This document shows, in pieces, positions 35,455 through 43,860 of a stretch of DNA of 64,000 nucleotides. A program made the translations under genes and the position numbers. This DNA comes from Beijerinckia mobilis (GTDB lineage: Bacteria; Pseudomonadota; Alphaproteobacteria; Rhizobiales; Beijerinckiaceae). The DNA lies in the NCBI RefSeq assembly GCF_000745425.1, contig NZ_JQJH01000003.1, positions 62,001 to 126,000 of the forward strand. Direction: 5' to 3'. The notes beneath the pieces were generated by a model, which did not search any database, was not told the origin of the DNA, and was given only the letters and a program-made list of their open reading frames with translations. Each line of letters starts with the position of its first letter. The stretch's first letter is position 1.

Positions 35455-35793
35455 ATGCAGGAAACTCTCATGATGACCATTACGACGATTCCTTCAGAGA
35501 TTCTTGATCAGCTTCTGGCGCGCTATACGGGTCCCGAGAACCGCATGGGCGGCTCTCGGACACTGCGCGGCAAGGGCTCTATCAAGGGCGGCAGAGCACA
35601 CTTCAGACAGGCCTTCTACATTCCGGCGTTCGCCGCCATGCGCTTTAATCCAAATCTCAAGAATAAATACAATGCTATGACCAAGACCGGAAAACCTGCA
35701 AAAGTCGCCATCACCGCCTTTATGCGCAAACTCGTCCTCGTCGCCAACATTCTCTTGCGCGATAACCGGAAATGGGTGCCAAAAAATCTTTGA
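35455..35793 (+). pseudogene. IS110-family transposase, C-terminal fragment
   Basis: The 112 codons read like the end of the transposase_20 domain: LRGKGSIKGGRAHFRQAFYI, AFAAMRFNPNLKNKYNAM, TGKPAKVAITAFMRKLVLVA and LLRDNRKW. The full enzyme has over 300 residues, with an N-terminal DEDD catalytic domain that is absent; the first 20 codons here do not belong to the family. So this is a truncated, inactive insertion-sequence remnant within the integrative element. No flanking gene of the rest of the insertion sequence is visible. Confidence 0.72.
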
Positions 35794-35859
35794 TTAAAAC
35801 GGATGCTCTAGAATGTCATTTTGCCAAACCAGACACGTGAACGATGCATCAGATTGGCT

Positions 35860-36807
35860 CTATTGTGCCGCAAAGAGATGATTGACCAACGTCACGACGT
35901 CTGCACGCTGGCGATTATAAGCGATACGCTCCGATTTCGAAGCTAAGTCCAAAGGCATTCTAAATCCGAAACCACCCGATATGCCTTGGCGCTCGATCCA
36001 AAACCCATCATAATCGGCACGTAATCGTTTTCGTTGATAGTGCGCATCCGCATTGATAATATGTGTTTGATTGGATACCCCATGTAGGCTTGTCACGCCA
36101 CAAGCAGCGGAGAACGCCGATACGGCGATGAATACGGCCATCTTTGGCCGTAACCCTGACAGATCCCGCGTCGCTGAAACAATGCGTCCTTTCCTGTCCG
36201 CGCCGATGCAAGTGGGTGGCCCTTGCAAGCCGCCAATCAAGGTAACATGCTCAAGAGTCCCGTCATTCGTAGGTACGAGCAGGAAAGTAAGCCGAGCCAG
36301 GACGAAACCATCCTCTGCGTCGGAGAGCATGAGAGAATATTCACCTTCCTTGCCGCAATGCCGTGCTGGATCAAGCGTAAGCCGGTAAATCTTGTTGCTT
36401 TTGCCATGAAGATAGCCGAGTTCGACAACGGCATCCGTCCATAGTGATGAAAGCAACGACTTTGGTATCATCCGCGCGGCAAGAAGATAATGGCTGCGCA
36501 GCATTGCGACATGTTCCGAGACACTCAGACCATGGACAGCATACGTGCCTAGCGGCTTCAGCACGAGCTCTGGCGGCGCTGGCGGGAGCCCTTCCGTTCT
36601 GGCGAAAACCTCAAGGAAGTCGAGCCATTCGCGCGTCAAATGTGGATTTCGCATTGCTTGGGCCAAGCATATCGTCGTGCTCAGTAAAGAGCCGGCTCTC
36701 AAAGTATATTTGCGTCCTCGGCCTAACCTATGATATAAAAGTTCAAGAAGAACCTGGCCGGGTAATAGCAGCGAGGCCTTGTTTTCCGACATCGGAACGA
36801 TGGTCAT
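35860..36807 (-). CDS. DUF535/VirK-YbjX family protein
   Basis: A 315-residue protein, intact, inside the decayed element. The C-terminal part, LRADYDGFWIERQG then GFRMPLDLASKSERIAYNRQRAD, and the central CGKEGEYSLMLSD and VTLIGGLQGPPTCIGAD, are the DUF535 (PF04393) pattern. VirK of Shigella and YbjX are members; reported links are to outer-membrane protein or peptide-resistance functions, but no biochemical activity is established. ATG at 36807 is used; 36792 is also possible. As the only complete gene here it looks like cargo kept after the element died. Confidence 0.7.
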   Translation of the reverse strand: MTIVPMSENKASLLLPGQVLLELLYHRLGRGRKYTLRAGSLLSTTICLAQAMRNPHLTREWLDFLEVFARTEGLPPAPPELVLKPLGTYAVHGLSVSEHVAMLRSHYLLAARMIPKSLLSSLWTDAVVELGYLHGKSNKIYRLTLDPARHCGKEGEYSLMLSDAEDGFVLARLTFLLVPTNDGTLEHVTLIGGLQGPPTCIGADRKGRIVSATRDLSGLRPKMAVFIAVSAFSAACGVTSLHGVSNQTHIINADAHYQRKRLRADYDGFWIERQGISGGFGFRMPLDLASKSERIAYNRQRADVVTLVNHLFAAQ

Positions 36808-37172
36808 TATTCTTTATCTCGTTAACATTCGACGATGTAGCAGCTCAAGACCTCCTCATGGGCCGGTCTTGAATCCTAGCAGAGTTTAAGAATTCACCCA
36901 GTTCTATGCGGAAAGTCTTGGATGCCCAATACTAGCTGTTTCTACTTGTTTTCTTGTTCTTACCGGATTTTAATGACTTGCAGTCCAACGCGGATGGATA
37001 CCGGAAATTCAGATTCTAAATTATAATTTACTTTTTAGAAAAATCTGATGCATTTTAACTTATGTTTTTATACTGGGAATCTATTAGTCACTTCGTCGTG
37101 AGGTCCTACACCATCTTTGGTGCCTCCGCAATCGCCATGGGCAGTGAAAGAATTCACCCGATTTCCCTTTGA
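36808..37172. other. AT-rich stretch inside the element
   Basis: 365 bases. 36890-37080 is strongly AT-rich and without gene. From about 37080 the plus strand reads short pieces such as LVPPQSPW that could be more of the polymerase fragment in another frame, but they are too short to annotate. Confidence 0.3.
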
Positions 37173-37455
37173 GGCATCCGGGCTGGTGCTGACGGACGGC
37201 CAATCCCCGCCAAGGAACTCGCTGGACTGGATTGCTCGGTTCTTTATCCAGCCCTGAACGTCTTGCAAGAGATGGCATGGCAGGTCAATCCGTTCATCCT
37301 CGACGTTGCCTTGCAGCTTCACGCCATGGGCCGGAGTGTCGGTGCTCTTGTGACTGAAGCCAGTCGTCCTGACTTGCCCGAAAGACTACTCGACGCTGAC
37401 ACCAATGAGAGTGATCACGAGGCTTGGTGTCGTGCCAAGGCAACCATCGACAGGC
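37173..37455 (+). pseudogene. Fragment of a T7-type single-subunit RNA polymerase
   Basis: One open frame reads LYPALNVLQEMAWQVNPFIL, then GRSVGALVTEASRPDLPERL, DADTNESDHEAWCRAKATID and RHRGDR. This order (an ALN-LQ-x-x-W-x-I/V-N segment, a variable acidic loop, LP..., D-I/A-D-T/M-N-x-E/S-A, W-x-R-A) is that of the T7 RNA polymerase region just before the catalytic palm, where T7 has NTAWKINKKVL and DIDMNPEALTAWKRAAAAVY. Only about 95 of some 800-900 residues remain, lacking the catalytic domain. It ends where integrase sequence begins on the opposite strand. Assignment is by eye and needs a profile search. Confidence 0.55.
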
Positions 37456-38327
37456 ATCGGGGGGATCGAGCGTTCTTCGGATTGTGTTTCACTTTAAGAG
37501 CCGCTTGGAGAATGGCCTTTCACTCACCCAGCCAGTAAGACTTCTCCCGGCGAATGATCCGCTTCTCTTCGGTCAGGGAGACCCCATGAGCGGGATTGTC
37601 CTTTCCGTGGAAAGAGGGGAGCTTGGTCCGACCCTCCCGACTCAGTGCCCACTTGAAGACACTGGAGATTGCCACAAGGTCATTCCGGTTGGCCGACCTT
37701 GCCGAGACCTCTTCGTGCTCGACCCTGTGCATTGCCCAAGCGTGGGTCTTATCAGGGTCGAGGGATGACGTGGGGAGAGAGGGGAAGAATCGATCGAGCG
37801 AGACGAAGGTTGCCCGATATCGTTTCAATGTGCCCTTCGCACGTTTCCCAATGTGGAACGCGGATCACTCTTCGAAGAGACCCATAATGAACAGAGACTT
37901 GGGTGAGGAGGAACTGTTGCTCTGTGATATGGGAAGGCCAGCTTGCTGGCGAAGGGAGGGGAGGGCTTCTCCCCAGTCTCGGCCTCTCCAGGTTCTTCCT
38001 CGCTTGCTCCGACCCAAGCCCGATAGACCTTTCCGACGAAGGCAATGGTCTGCTTATGGGAAAGTTCAATAGGACCGGTCTCATTGACGGACCAAAAGTC
38101 CCTCAGCGCCGAAACGGCCTCAGCGTGTCTTCGCTTTGCCTCAGCGGGGTCTTTCGTTCGAAGCGAGACTTGAACGCATTGCCCGATCTTGACCTTCGAA
38201 ATCTTCCCGTCACCCACAGGAAGAACCACGAAGCGATCCTTCAGGCGGTCGAGAAGATGACTTCGTGTGTCCTCTGCCGGAGGTGGAAAACGCTGGTCTT
38301 AGGGTCTTTCCAAGGGCGAGGAGCCAT
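37455..38327 (-). pseudogene. Tyrosine recombinase (phage integrase), disrupted
   Basis: Reading from ATG at 38327, [20 protein letters not shown] starts a DUF6538-type integrase. After a frameshift near 38250 it continues [38 protein letters not shown] and SHKQTIAFVGKVYRAWVG. A second shift near 37825 leads to VEHEEVSARSANRNDLVAI, SSVFKWALSREGR and EEKRIIRREKSYWLGE, then an in-frame TGA at about 37518, then KAILQAALKVKHNPKNARS. The catalytic domain with the R-H-R-Y residues is missing. Position next to the tRNA and orientation fit an integrase of this element. Confidence 0.75.
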
Positions 38328-38418
38328 GACGAGCATGTGTGAGTGTCCTGTGTAAGACCAAAGGACACCTCAACGCTTTGAATTGGCATATCTATATGAT
38401 ATGAATAGACGTGCTTTA

Positions 38419-38495
38419 TGGTCGGAGTGAGAGGATTCGAACCTCCGACCCCCTCGTCCCGAACGAGGTGCGCTACCAGGCTGCGCTACACTCCG
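38419..38495 (-). tRNA. tRNA-Pro (anticodon CGG)
   Basis: 77 bases on the minus strand including an encoded CCA. The acceptor stem pairs CGGAGTG with CACTCCG; the anticodon loop reads TTCGGGA, giving CGG; the T-arm has GGTTCGAATCC. Its 3' half is duplicated at 35086-35110, marking it as the insertion site of the decayed element. The element restored an intact tRNA at this end. Confidence 0.95.
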
Positions 38496-38681
38496 ACTCT
38501 GGAACCGCGTCATAGGGACGTCGTGTTCCGTTGGTGCTTTATAGCCATGCCGGAAGGGCTCGGCAAGGAGGAATTCGCCAAGTTTTTTCAGAAGACCACA
38601 GCCATGCGTCAAAAATGGAGAAGCGTGTCGGCGCCGGAAAAACCGGTTGACGCCCTCGCGCCTTTGGGCTACGCGATCCAG

Positions 38682-38735
38682 ATGCAAATGAATCGCTCGA
38701 CGATCGACCTTATCGTAATGACCGCGCCAGTCTAG
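38682..38735 (+). CDS. Candidate ilvB leader peptide
   Basis: A 17-codon frame, MQMNRSTIDLIVMTAPV, ending in TAG at 38733-38735. The run ATC-GAC-CTT-ATC-GTA and the final GTC supply Ile, Leu, Ile, Val and Val codons, the end products of this pathway. It is followed by a hairpin CGGAGC/GCTCCG and then a terminator 40 bases further on, 90 bases before ilvB. This is the layout of ribosome-mediated attenuation reported for branched-chain amino acid operons in alphaproteobacteria. An alternative start is ATG at 38688. Confidence 0.5.
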   Translation: MQMNRSTIDLIVMTAPV

Positions 38736-38774
38736 GACGGAGCAAGGCTCCGCTTCCGGCCCTGGCGCATTTTC

Positions 38775-38797
38775 AAAGGCCCTCTGGGGCCTTTTTT
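38775..38797 (+). terminator. Attenuator-type terminator ahead of ilvB
   Basis: Stem AAAGGCCC/GGGCCTTT with a 3-4 base loop followed by a run of six T. Because no plus-strand gene precedes it other than the leader peptide, it most likely acts as the attenuator of ilvBH. An upstream GGCCC at about 38757-38761 could compete for pairing. Confidence 0.7.
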
Positions 38798-38889
38798 ATT
38801 GGTCCGGATCGTTTGTTCAGGGGCCTTTCCTTCAAAAATCGTATTTCTGGAAGATTGATCGGGTGGCAAATACCGCTGCGGAGAATAAG

Positions 38890-40650
38890 ATGTCCGAGAC
38901 AATGACCGGCGCACAAATGGTTGTCGAAGCTCTGAAGGATCAGGGCGTAGACACGATTTTCGGTTATCCGGGCGGTGCCGTCCTGCCGATCTATGACGCT
39001 TTGTTCCAGCAAAATGCGATCAGGCATGTGCTTGTCCGCCATGAACAAGGCGCCGTTCACGCTGCGGAAGGCTATGCGCGTTCCACCGGCAGGGCTGGCG
39101 TGGTTCTCGTCACCTCGGGGCCCGGAGCGACCAATGCTGTGACCGGCCTGACCGATGCGATGCTCGATTCCATTCCGCTCGTCTGCATTACCGGGCAGGT
39201 TCCGACCCATCTCATCGGCTCGGACGCTTTCCAGGAATGCGATACCGTTGGCATCACCCGGCATTGCACCAAGCATAATTATCTCGTCCGTCAGGTCGAG
39301 GATCTGCCGCGTATTCTGCATGAGGCCTTTTACGTCGCGCAGCATGGCCGGCCGGGGCCGGTGGTGATCGATATTCCGAAGGATGTCCAATTTGCCCTCG
39401 GCGCTTATGCCGGTCCGGCAAATATCGAGCACAAGACCTATAAGCCGGCTTTCAAGGGCGATCTCGCGCGGATCGATGAAGCCTTGAGCTGGATCGCCGC
39501 GGCGAAGCGGCCGATTTTTTATACGGGCGGCGGCGTCATCAATTCCGGTCCCGAAGCCGCGGCGCTTTTGCGCGAACTCGTCAATATGACTGGCGCGCCG
39601 ATCACATCGACGCTGATGGGGCTTGGCGCCTATCCCGCGTCATCGCCGCAATGGCTTGGCATGCTCGGCATGCATGGAACCTACGAAGCCAATAATGCCA
39701 TGCATGATTGCGATCTGATGATCGCGATCGGCGCCCGCTTCGACGATCGCATCACCGGCCGGATCGACGCCTTTTCTCCGGGATCGCGCAAAATTCATAT
39801 CGATATCGACCCGTCCTCGATCAACAAGATCGTCAAGGTCGATCTCGGCATTGTCGGCGATTGCACGCAAGTGCTGCGGGATATGGTCGCGCGCTGGAAG
39901 GAACGCAAACTTTCCTGCGATCCGGCGGCGCTGGAAAAATGGTGGCGCGAGATCGACCACTGGCGCGCGCGTAAATCGCTCGCTTATCGCCCGTCCAATG
40001 AAGTAATCAAACCGCAACATGCGATCCAGCGTCTCTACGAGCTTACGCGCGCAAGGGATACCTATATCTCGACAGAGGTCGGCCAGCATCAGATGTGGGC
40101 GGCGCAGCATTATCATTTCGAAGAGCCGAACCGTTGGATGACCTCGGGTGGCCTCGGGACGATGGGCTATGGTTTGCCTGCTGCGATCGGTGCGCAGATG
40201 GCACATCCTGATTCCCTCGTCATCGACATTGCCGGGGAAGCCTCGATACTCATGAACATTCAGGAATTATCGACCGCTGTGCAGTTTCGTCTGCCGGTCA
40301 AGATATTCATCCTGAACAACCAATATATGGGCATGGTGCGCCAGTGGCAGGAATTGCTGCATGGCGGCCGTTATTCGCAGAGTTATTCGGAAGCCTTGCC
40401 GGATTTCGTGAAACTGGCGGAGGCTTACGGATGCCATGGCATCCGTTGCGCCGATCCCGCGTCGCTCGATGCCGCGATTCTCGAAATGATCGATACGCCG
40501 AAACCCGTGCTGCTCGATTGCATCGTCGACAGGGAAGAAAATTGCCTGCCGATGATTCCTTCGGGCAAGGCGCATAATGAAATGATTTTGCCTGACAACG
40601 AAACTGACCTCGCGACGGCTGTCGACGCCGCCGGCAAGATCCTGGTGTGA
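38890..40650 (+). CDS. ilvB: Acetolactate synthase, large (catalytic) subunit
   Basis: ThDP-dependent enzyme condensing two pyruvates, or pyruvate with 2-ketobutyrate, in valine, leucine and isoleucine synthesis. About 586 residues. Motifs: FGYPGGAVLPIYDAL with the catalytic Glu following in RHEQGAVHAAEGYAR, the FAD-region GLGAYPASSPQWLGMLGMHG, the GDG-type ThDP motif written here as IAGEASILMNIQEL, and the following NNQYMGMVRQWQE. The frame opens at 38863 with GTG; ATG at 38890 has GGAG seven bases upstream and begins MSETMTGAQMVVEAL like homologs. ilvH overlaps its stop. Confidence 0.93.
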   Translation: MSETMTGAQMVVEALKDQGVDTIFGYPGGAVLPIYDALFQQNAIRHVLVRHEQGAVHAAEGYARSTGRAGVVLVTSGPGATNAVTGLTDAMLDSIPLVCITGQVPTHLIGSDAFQECDTVGITRHCTKHNYLVRQVEDLPRILHEAFYVAQHGRPGPVVIDIPKDVQFALGAYAGPANIEHKTYKPAFKGDLARIDEALSWIAAAKRPIFYTGGGVINSGPEAAALLRELVNMTGAPITSTLMGLGAYPASSPQWLGMLGMHGTYEANNAMHDCDLMIAIGARFDDRITGRIDAFSPGSRKIHIDIDPSSINKIVKVDLGIVGDCTQVLRDMVARWKERKLSCDPAALEKWWREIDHWRARKSLAYRPSNEVIKPQHAIQRLYELTRARDTYISTEVGQHQMWAAQHYHFEEPNRWMTSGGLGTMGYGLPAAIGAQMAHPDSLVIDIAGEASILMNIQELSTAVQFRLPVKIFILNNQYMGMVRQWQELLHGGRYSQSYSEALPDFVKLAEAYGCHGIRCADPASLDAAILEMIDTPKPVLLDCIVDREENCLPMIPSGKAHNEMILPDNETDLATAVDAAGKILV

Positions 40651-41204
40651 TGATGAACGCTCCCGCCGCTCCCCTCTCGCCTTATTCTTCAGCGCCGGTT
40701 GCGTCGAAGATCGAGGTTCATACACTTTCCGTTCTCGTCGATAACGAGCCGGGCGTGCTCGCGCGCGTCGTGGGTCTTTTCTCCGGCCGTGGCTACAATA
40801 TCGAGAGCCTCACGGTAGCAGAAGTGGCGCATGCGGAACATTTGTCCCGCATTACCATCGTGACTTCCGGAACGCCGGAGATGATCGAACAGATCGTGCA
40901 TCAGCTCGAACGTCTCATTCCGATTCACCGCGTTACTGACCTCACCCTGCGCGGGGGGTCGATCGAGCGTGAACTCGCGATGATCAAGGTCGCAGGCCGC
41001 GGCGAGGATCGCGTCGAAGCCATGCGGCTTGCCGAGGCTTTTCGCGCGCGCGTGGTGGATGCCACCATTGAAAGCTTCGTTTTTGAGCTGACTGGTAATG
41101 CAGGCAAGATCGATCAATTTGTTGATTTGATGCGCCCGATCGGACTCGTCGAGGTTTCGCGAACCGGGATCGCCGCTATGACGCGTGGGCCGGATGCGAT
41201 CTGA
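40650..41204 (+). CDS. ilvH: Acetolactate synthase, small (regulatory) subunit
   Basis: Binds the large subunit and confers valine feedback inhibition. About 184 residues with an N-terminal ACT domain (HTLSVLVDNEPGVLARVVGL, FSGRGYNIESLTVAEVAHAE, LSRITIVTSG) and the conserved C-terminal domain (RELAMIKV, FRARVVDATIESFVFELTG, MRPIGLVEVSRTGIAAMTRG). The ATG at 40650 overlaps the ilvB stop (TGATG); 40653 is an equal alternative. Closed by an intergenic region with two palindromes. Confidence 0.93.
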   Translation: MMNAPAAPLSPYSSAPVASKIEVHTLSVLVDNEPGVLARVVGLFSGRGYNIESLTVAEVAHAEHLSRITIVTSGTPEMIEQIVHQLERLIPIHRVTDLTLRGGSIERELAMIKVAGRGEDRVEAMRLAEAFRARVVDATIESFVFELTGNAGKIDQFVDLMRPIGLVEVSRTGIAAMTRGPDAI

Positions 41205-41241
41205 ACACGTGAGCGCGGTTTGCGGCTGAGCTGTCTCATCT

Positions 41242-41271
41242 GGAGCGTTTCGGATAGGTCCGAAACGCTCC
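41242..41271. repeat. Family-1 intergenic palindrome, copy B
   Basis: Perfect 13-bp arms GGAGCGTTTCGGA and TCCGAAACGCTCC with loop TAGG, 37 bases after the ilvH stop. This is the cleanest copy and defines the family. It may double as a transcription terminator or mRNA-end stabilizer. Confidence 0.8.
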
Positions 41272-41393
41272 TTGAGAAAAGCAAGAGCGTTTCAGCTTTC
41301 CGCAAACGTGAAGCGGTTCCATCGAACCGGAAATTGCTCAAAGGCCGGTTAGACTGCTACATCCCTCAAATCCGCATTTGTCTCTGAGTTCAT

Positions 41394-41421
41394 GAGCATT
41401 TCGGATGTCTCCGAAATGCTC
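41394..41421. repeat. Family-1 intergenic palindrome, copy C
   Basis: Perfect 12-bp arms GAGCATTTCGGA and TCCGAAATGCTC with loop TGTC. The base changes relative to copy B are compensatory (G-C to A-T in both arms), showing that pairing is conserved. Confidence 0.8.
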
Positions 41422-41532
41422 CATCCTTCCAACAAACGTATCCGCCTTCACCGGACTGCCGCATTGCATGACAATGTGAAAGTGGACGGGAAAATATTTG
41501 TCTCAAACCATAGTGTGGCGTAACCGCCCTAG

Positions 41533-42570
<1,038 letters not shown>

Positions 42571-42679
42571 AACACCTTTGCGTTTCCGATTGTTTTCTTC
42601 AGGAAAGCGAGCCTTTCGCCCTTCCTGAAGAGACTATCGGTTCACGTGCAAGCGAATAGTTCTTTATTACGCGTTCGAT

Positions 42680-42720
42680 AGGTCTTGATGTATTTTATGC
42701 ATCAAGACCTATTTTGTTTT
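42680..42720 (+). terminator. Intrinsic terminator after ilvC
   Basis: Perfect 11-bp stem AGGTCTTGATG/CATCAAGACCT with a 9-base loop at 42680-42710, followed by ATTTTGTTTT. A weaker stem, CTTCAGGAA/TTCCTGAAG at 42597-42630, lies closer to the ilvC stop. Confidence 0.75.
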
Positions 42721-42832
42721 CTGGCCGAGGCGACCGACCGCCAAAAGTTTAAAAAAGAATTTATCTCGTACAGCCGTAACGCAAGCTCTGTACTGACAGA
42801 ATATTCGCTTTTCACCGGCCTGAGGTTCCAGA

Positions 42833-43819
42833 ATGCTCGATATCGCCGATTCGATGGGACTTATCTGCGGCTATAAATTGGCGAGCACGGGCGAAACCCA
42901 GGTCCTCGAATGGAAGGATATGGATTCGGCCTTGGCTGAGGAAGGCTCTGCCGTCTGGCTGCATTTCAATTTGATTGACGTGCGCGCCCGCAAGTGGATC
43001 CAGCAGTGCAGCCATCTTCCAGAAGAAGCGAGGGAGTTTCTGCTCGTCGCCGATAACCACATGAGAATTATTTCCGTGGAATCGGGATATGTCGCTGTTC
43101 TCGGTGATCTCTGCCATGAATTCGTGGACAATGCGGAGCGGCTTGATGTCATGCGACTCTACGTCGATCATCATTGCCTGATCACCGCGAGGCGTCAGCC
43201 GCTCGCCTCGGTCGACAAGCTGAGAAAGGCGCTCGGAAAAGGTCTCAAGGTACAGCGGCCTATCCGGCTCGTGGTCCATTTCCTCCATTATGTCACAGAT
43301 ACGCTCAGCGATCTGATCATGCAGCTTCATCACGATGTCGAGGATATCGAGGAGCAGATTCTCGCGGGCAAAACCGATGGCGTTGGGGGCGAACTGGGGC
43401 GTATCCGCCGCACCGCTGCACAATTGCGGCGCCGATTGGTGCCGCAACAAAATGCGCTTCTCGGATTTTCGACCCGTCTGCCGAACTGGATCGTGGAAGA
43501 TGATGCTTACGATCTGCGTGGCGCAGTGGACCGTTTGGGTGCACTGTCCCATGATCTCGAACTCGTTCAGGAGCAGGCGCGGCTGCTGCATGAACAAGCG
43601 TCTGCCCGGATGATCGAGGCTACGAACCGTAACCTCTATATTCTGTCCATTGTCACGACGATCTTCATGCCTATGACGCTGATCAGCGGCATCTTCGGCA
43701 TGAATCTCGGTGGCATGCCGGGCGTCAACCATGACGTCGGTTTTTGGTATGGAATCGCAATTATGATCGCGACGGGTGCCTTGACTCTCATCATCTTGCG
43801 CCGGTGGAAAATGCTCTAA
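42833..43819 (+). CDS. zntB: CorA-like divalent metal transporter, ZntB type
   Basis: A 328-residue 2-TM-GxN transporter. The N-terminal cytoplasmic domain is long and mixed (WLHFNLIDVRARKWIQQ, LDVMRLYVDHHCLITARRQP), followed by a long helix, and two membrane helices at the C-terminus: NLYILSIVTTIFMPMTLISGI, FGMNLGGMPG with the GMN signature, then WYGIAIMIATGALTLIIL. The N-terminal style is that of ZntB rather than classical CorA, so Zn(II) is the likely ion. Starts with ATG at 42833. Confidence 0.82.
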   Translation: MLDIADSMGLICGYKLASTGETQVLEWKDMDSALAEEGSAVWLHFNLIDVRARKWIQQCSHLPEEAREFLLVADNHMRIISVESGYVAVLGDLCHEFVDNAERLDVMRLYVDHHCLITARRQPLASVDKLRKALGKGLKVQRPIRLVVHFLHYVTDTLSDLIMQLHHDVEDIEEQILAGKTDGVGGELGRIRRTAAQLRRRLVPQQNALLGFSTRLPNWIVEDDAYDLRGAVDRLGALSHDLELVQEQARLLHEQASARMIEATNRNLYILSIVTTIFMPMTLISGIFGMNLGGMPGVNHDVGFWYGIAIMIATGALTLIILRRWKML

Positions 43820-43830
43820 TTTTTCCAAGT

Positions 43831-43860
43831 GGAGCAGTTCGGATACATCCGAACATGCTC
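43831..43860. repeat. Family-1 intergenic palindrome, copy D
   Basis: Arms GGAGCAGTTCGGA and TCCGAACATGCTC with loop TACA; one internal mismatch region. It sits exactly between the convergent zntB-like and ycjF-like stops, where it could terminate both. Confidence 0.65.

Larger units (their letters stand above)
35086..38443. mobile_element. Decayed integrative element in tRNA-Pro(CGG), podovirus-like remnant
   Basis: 3.36 kb bounded by the tRNA-Pro 3' end and its 23-base duplicate. Contents from the tRNA side: tyrosine integrase with frameshifts and a stop, reading away from the tRNA; fragment resembling a T7-type RNA polymerase on the other strand, abutting the integrase at about 37450; a gene-free stretch; an intact DUF535/VirK-like gene; an IS110-type transposase fragment. 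The geometry (integrase beside the intact tRNA, short repeat at the far end) is that of tRNA-targeted prophages and islands. The element cannot move on its own. Boundaries are good; phage origin rests on the polymerase fragment. Confidence 0.72.

Noticed and set aside
36071-36872. Plus-strand frames opposite the DUF535-like gene
   Set aside because: Only the minus frame carries family motifs.
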